A stretch of DNA of 6,480 nt from Chloroflexota bacterium (GTDB lineage: Bacteria; Chloroflexota; Anaerolineae; Anaerolineales; UBA11657). Of the stretch, positions 5,466 to 6,480 are shown piece by piece; within the stretch, counting starts at the first letter, position 1, and each line of letters begins with the position of its first letter. The stretch spans positions 1-6,480 of the forward strand of contig QWRL01000135.1 in assembly GCA_003670425.1 (NCBI GenBank), in the 5' to 3' direction. Under the pieces are notes generated by a model. That model searched no databases and was not told the DNA's origin. It was given only the letters and a program-made list of their open reading frames with translations. A program made the position numbers and the translations under genes.

Positions 5466-6480
5466 ATGTCGTTTACCCAATTTGGATTAGATTCTGCTTT
5501 GCTTGCGCGGCTGGCTGTGCGCGGCTACCGGCAGGCAACTGCGCTGCAGCAGGCTGCATTGCCGGTTTTGCTGCAAGGCCTGCCACTGCTGGCGGCCGGC
5601 CGGCCGGGCAGCGGGCATAGCGAGGCGTTCTTGCTGGCTGCATTGCAGCGCAATGCCGCGCAACCGGTGGCCGGCTTGCAAACCGTGGTAGTGGCCGCAA
5701 GTGTGCACCGCGCGCAGATGTATGCCCGCCAGATGCTTGTGCTGGCGGGCGACTCGATGCGCGCTGCAATTTTGGAGGAGGACGGTGCGGGCGCGGATAG
5801 TGCGCTGCTGATAGTTGCGCCGGCCCAGCTGCCACAGCTGGAGAAACTTTTACCGGCCGCGCTGCAGCTGCGCATGCTGGTGGTGGACGGTATGGACGCG
5901 CTGCTGCGCAGTGATGTGGCGCCGGCACTGCGCAGCGTGTTTTCGCAGCTGCGCGCTGGTGTGCAAACGGCATTATTTTGTGATGAGCCGGTTGCCCCGG
6001 TGCTGGCATTGGCGCGCACCCTGCACGCGGACGCAGAGGTGCTGCCAGTGGCGGGTGATGGCCCGGGCAGCAGCACGCAGCGCGCCTGGCCGGTGCCGCG
6101 CCCGCTCAAGATGCGCCTGTTGCTGCGCATGCTGAAGGAGCTGGACGCAGCGCGCCTGCTGTTGATTGCACCGGGCGGCCACATGGGTGTTCAGTTTGCG
6201 CGCAAGCTGCGCACACGCAATGTGCGTGCCAGCTACCTTGCATCTGATACGAGTGCGGCAGCGGCTGGCGAGATGCTGCGCAGCTTTCAAAATGGGCGGC
6301 TGCCGGTATTGATTGTGCCTGATCAACTGCCGGCTGAGCTGGACGCGTCCGCCATCACACACCTTGTAAATTTTGACCTGCCGCGTCAACCCGCCTATCT
6401 GGCGCGATTGCAGGCGGTGCCCGAGGCCGGTGTTTGCTCGCTGGTTTCGCCCATGGGAGAGCAGGCGCCGCCGGACCTTT
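5466..6480 (+). CDS. Degenerate DEAD-box RNA helicase-like protein (apparent pseudo-helicase), 3' end outside the window
   Basis: The frame is open for 338 codons to the window edge, with no stop. It matches the DEAD-box fold in order. Q motif: Phe3, Gly20-Tyr21, Thr25, Gln28. Motif I: GRPGSGHS at 45-52. Motif Ia: ASVHRA at 78-83. Motif Ib: APAQ at 118-121. Motif II: VVDGMD at 139-144. Motif III: CDE at 172-174. Lobe 2 starts near 200, with FQNGRLPVLIVPDQ at 274-287, THLVNFDLPRQP at 298-309 and YLARLQAVPEAG at 311-322. Active enzymes have GKT, PTRELA, TPGR, DEAD, SAT, TDxAxRGxD and HRxGRTGR at these places. The Walker lysine, the DEAD glutamate, SAT, the motif V arginine and both arginines of the motif VI GRTGR segment are all replaced, so ATP hydrolysis and unwinding are not expected. 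ATG 5466 is the first start after an in-frame TAA (5436-5438) and places Phe3 at the normal Q-motif distance. There is no Shine-Dalgarno. It could be an RNA- or protein-binding scaffold; any C-terminal extension is unseen. The DEAD-box ancestry is from motif order and spacing; the loss of activity is inferred. Confidence 0.8.
   Translation, partial: MSFTQFGLDSALLARLAVRGYRQATALQQAALPVLLQGLPLLAAGRPGSGHSEAFLLAALQRNAAQPVAGLQTVVVAASVHRAQMYARQMLVLAGDSMRAAILEEDGAGADSALLIVAPAQLPQLEKLLPAALQLRMLVVDGMDALLRSDVAPALRSVFSQLRAGVQTALFCDEPVAPVLALARTLHADAEVLPVAGDGPGSSTQRAWPVPRPLKMRLLLRMLKELDAARLLLIAPGGHMGVQFARKLRTRNVRASYLASDTSAAAAGEMLRSFQNGRLPVLIVPDQLPAELDASAITHLVNFDLPRQPAYLARLQAVPEAGVCSLVSPMGEQAPPDL

Noticed and set aside
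5473..6184. Two long - strand frames (178 and 219 codons) opposite the helicase-like gene
   Set aside because: Both are low-complexity (Ala/Pro/Ser/Arg-rich) shadows. The + strand frame has a clear DEAD-box order over its whole length, including past both shadows.
5466..6480. Calling the helicase-like gene a pseudogene
   Set aside because: No stop or frameshift in 338 codons, and the changes concentrate on catalytic motifs while scaffold positions are kept, which fits a retained non-catalytic protein better than random decay.

Overview
The window looks like a chromosomal segment from a bacterium of the Chloroflexota (Chloroflexi) or a close relative. The main evidence is the complete RNA polymerase beta' subunit at 1067-5362. 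Its opening residues, its first zinc-finger region and the wording around the F-loop read like Chloroflexota RpoC, and it has a long coiled-coil insertion in the N-terminal clamp and no proteobacterial SI3 insert. The base composition is GC-rich. The phylum call is from memory of the family, not from a search.

Layout, left to right. Positions 1-443 hold the 3' end of a + strand gene ending in a concanavalin A-like beta-sandwich domain. A convergent small gene (464-694, - strand) encodes a 76-residue protein with two predicted membrane segments, with its own promoter and ribosome binding site. Between it and rpoC lies about 370 bp of regulatory DNA: short repeats, a near-consensus sigma70-type promoter (TTGACA, 17 bp, TACAAT), and a leader of about 155 nt. 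The leader contains a complete intrinsic-terminator hairpin before a strong Shine-Dalgarno and a TTG start. rpoC is therefore not preceded by rpoB here and appears to be transcribed from its own promoter through a possible attenuator. A strong 14-bp terminator closes the unit, and a TATAAT box follows about 20 bp later.

From 5466 to the window end there is an uninterrupted reading frame (338 codons, no stop reached). It aligns with both RecA-like lobes of DEAD-box RNA helicases, yet almost every catalytic motif is replaced: Walker A lysine to His, DEAD to DGMD, SAT to CDE, and both motif VI arginines of the GRTGR segment lost. The scaffold and Q motif remain. This apparent pseudo-helicase beside rpoC is the most unusual item in the window. 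The second is the terminator-in-leader arrangement ahead of a stand-alone rpoC.

How the parts may work together: rpoC supplies beta' for the core polymerase, and the attenuator could tune its level when it is uncoupled from rpoB. The helicase-like gene has its own promoter signal, so its link to transcription is by position only. No tRNA, rRNA, CRISPR array, insertion sequence or phage signature was seen.
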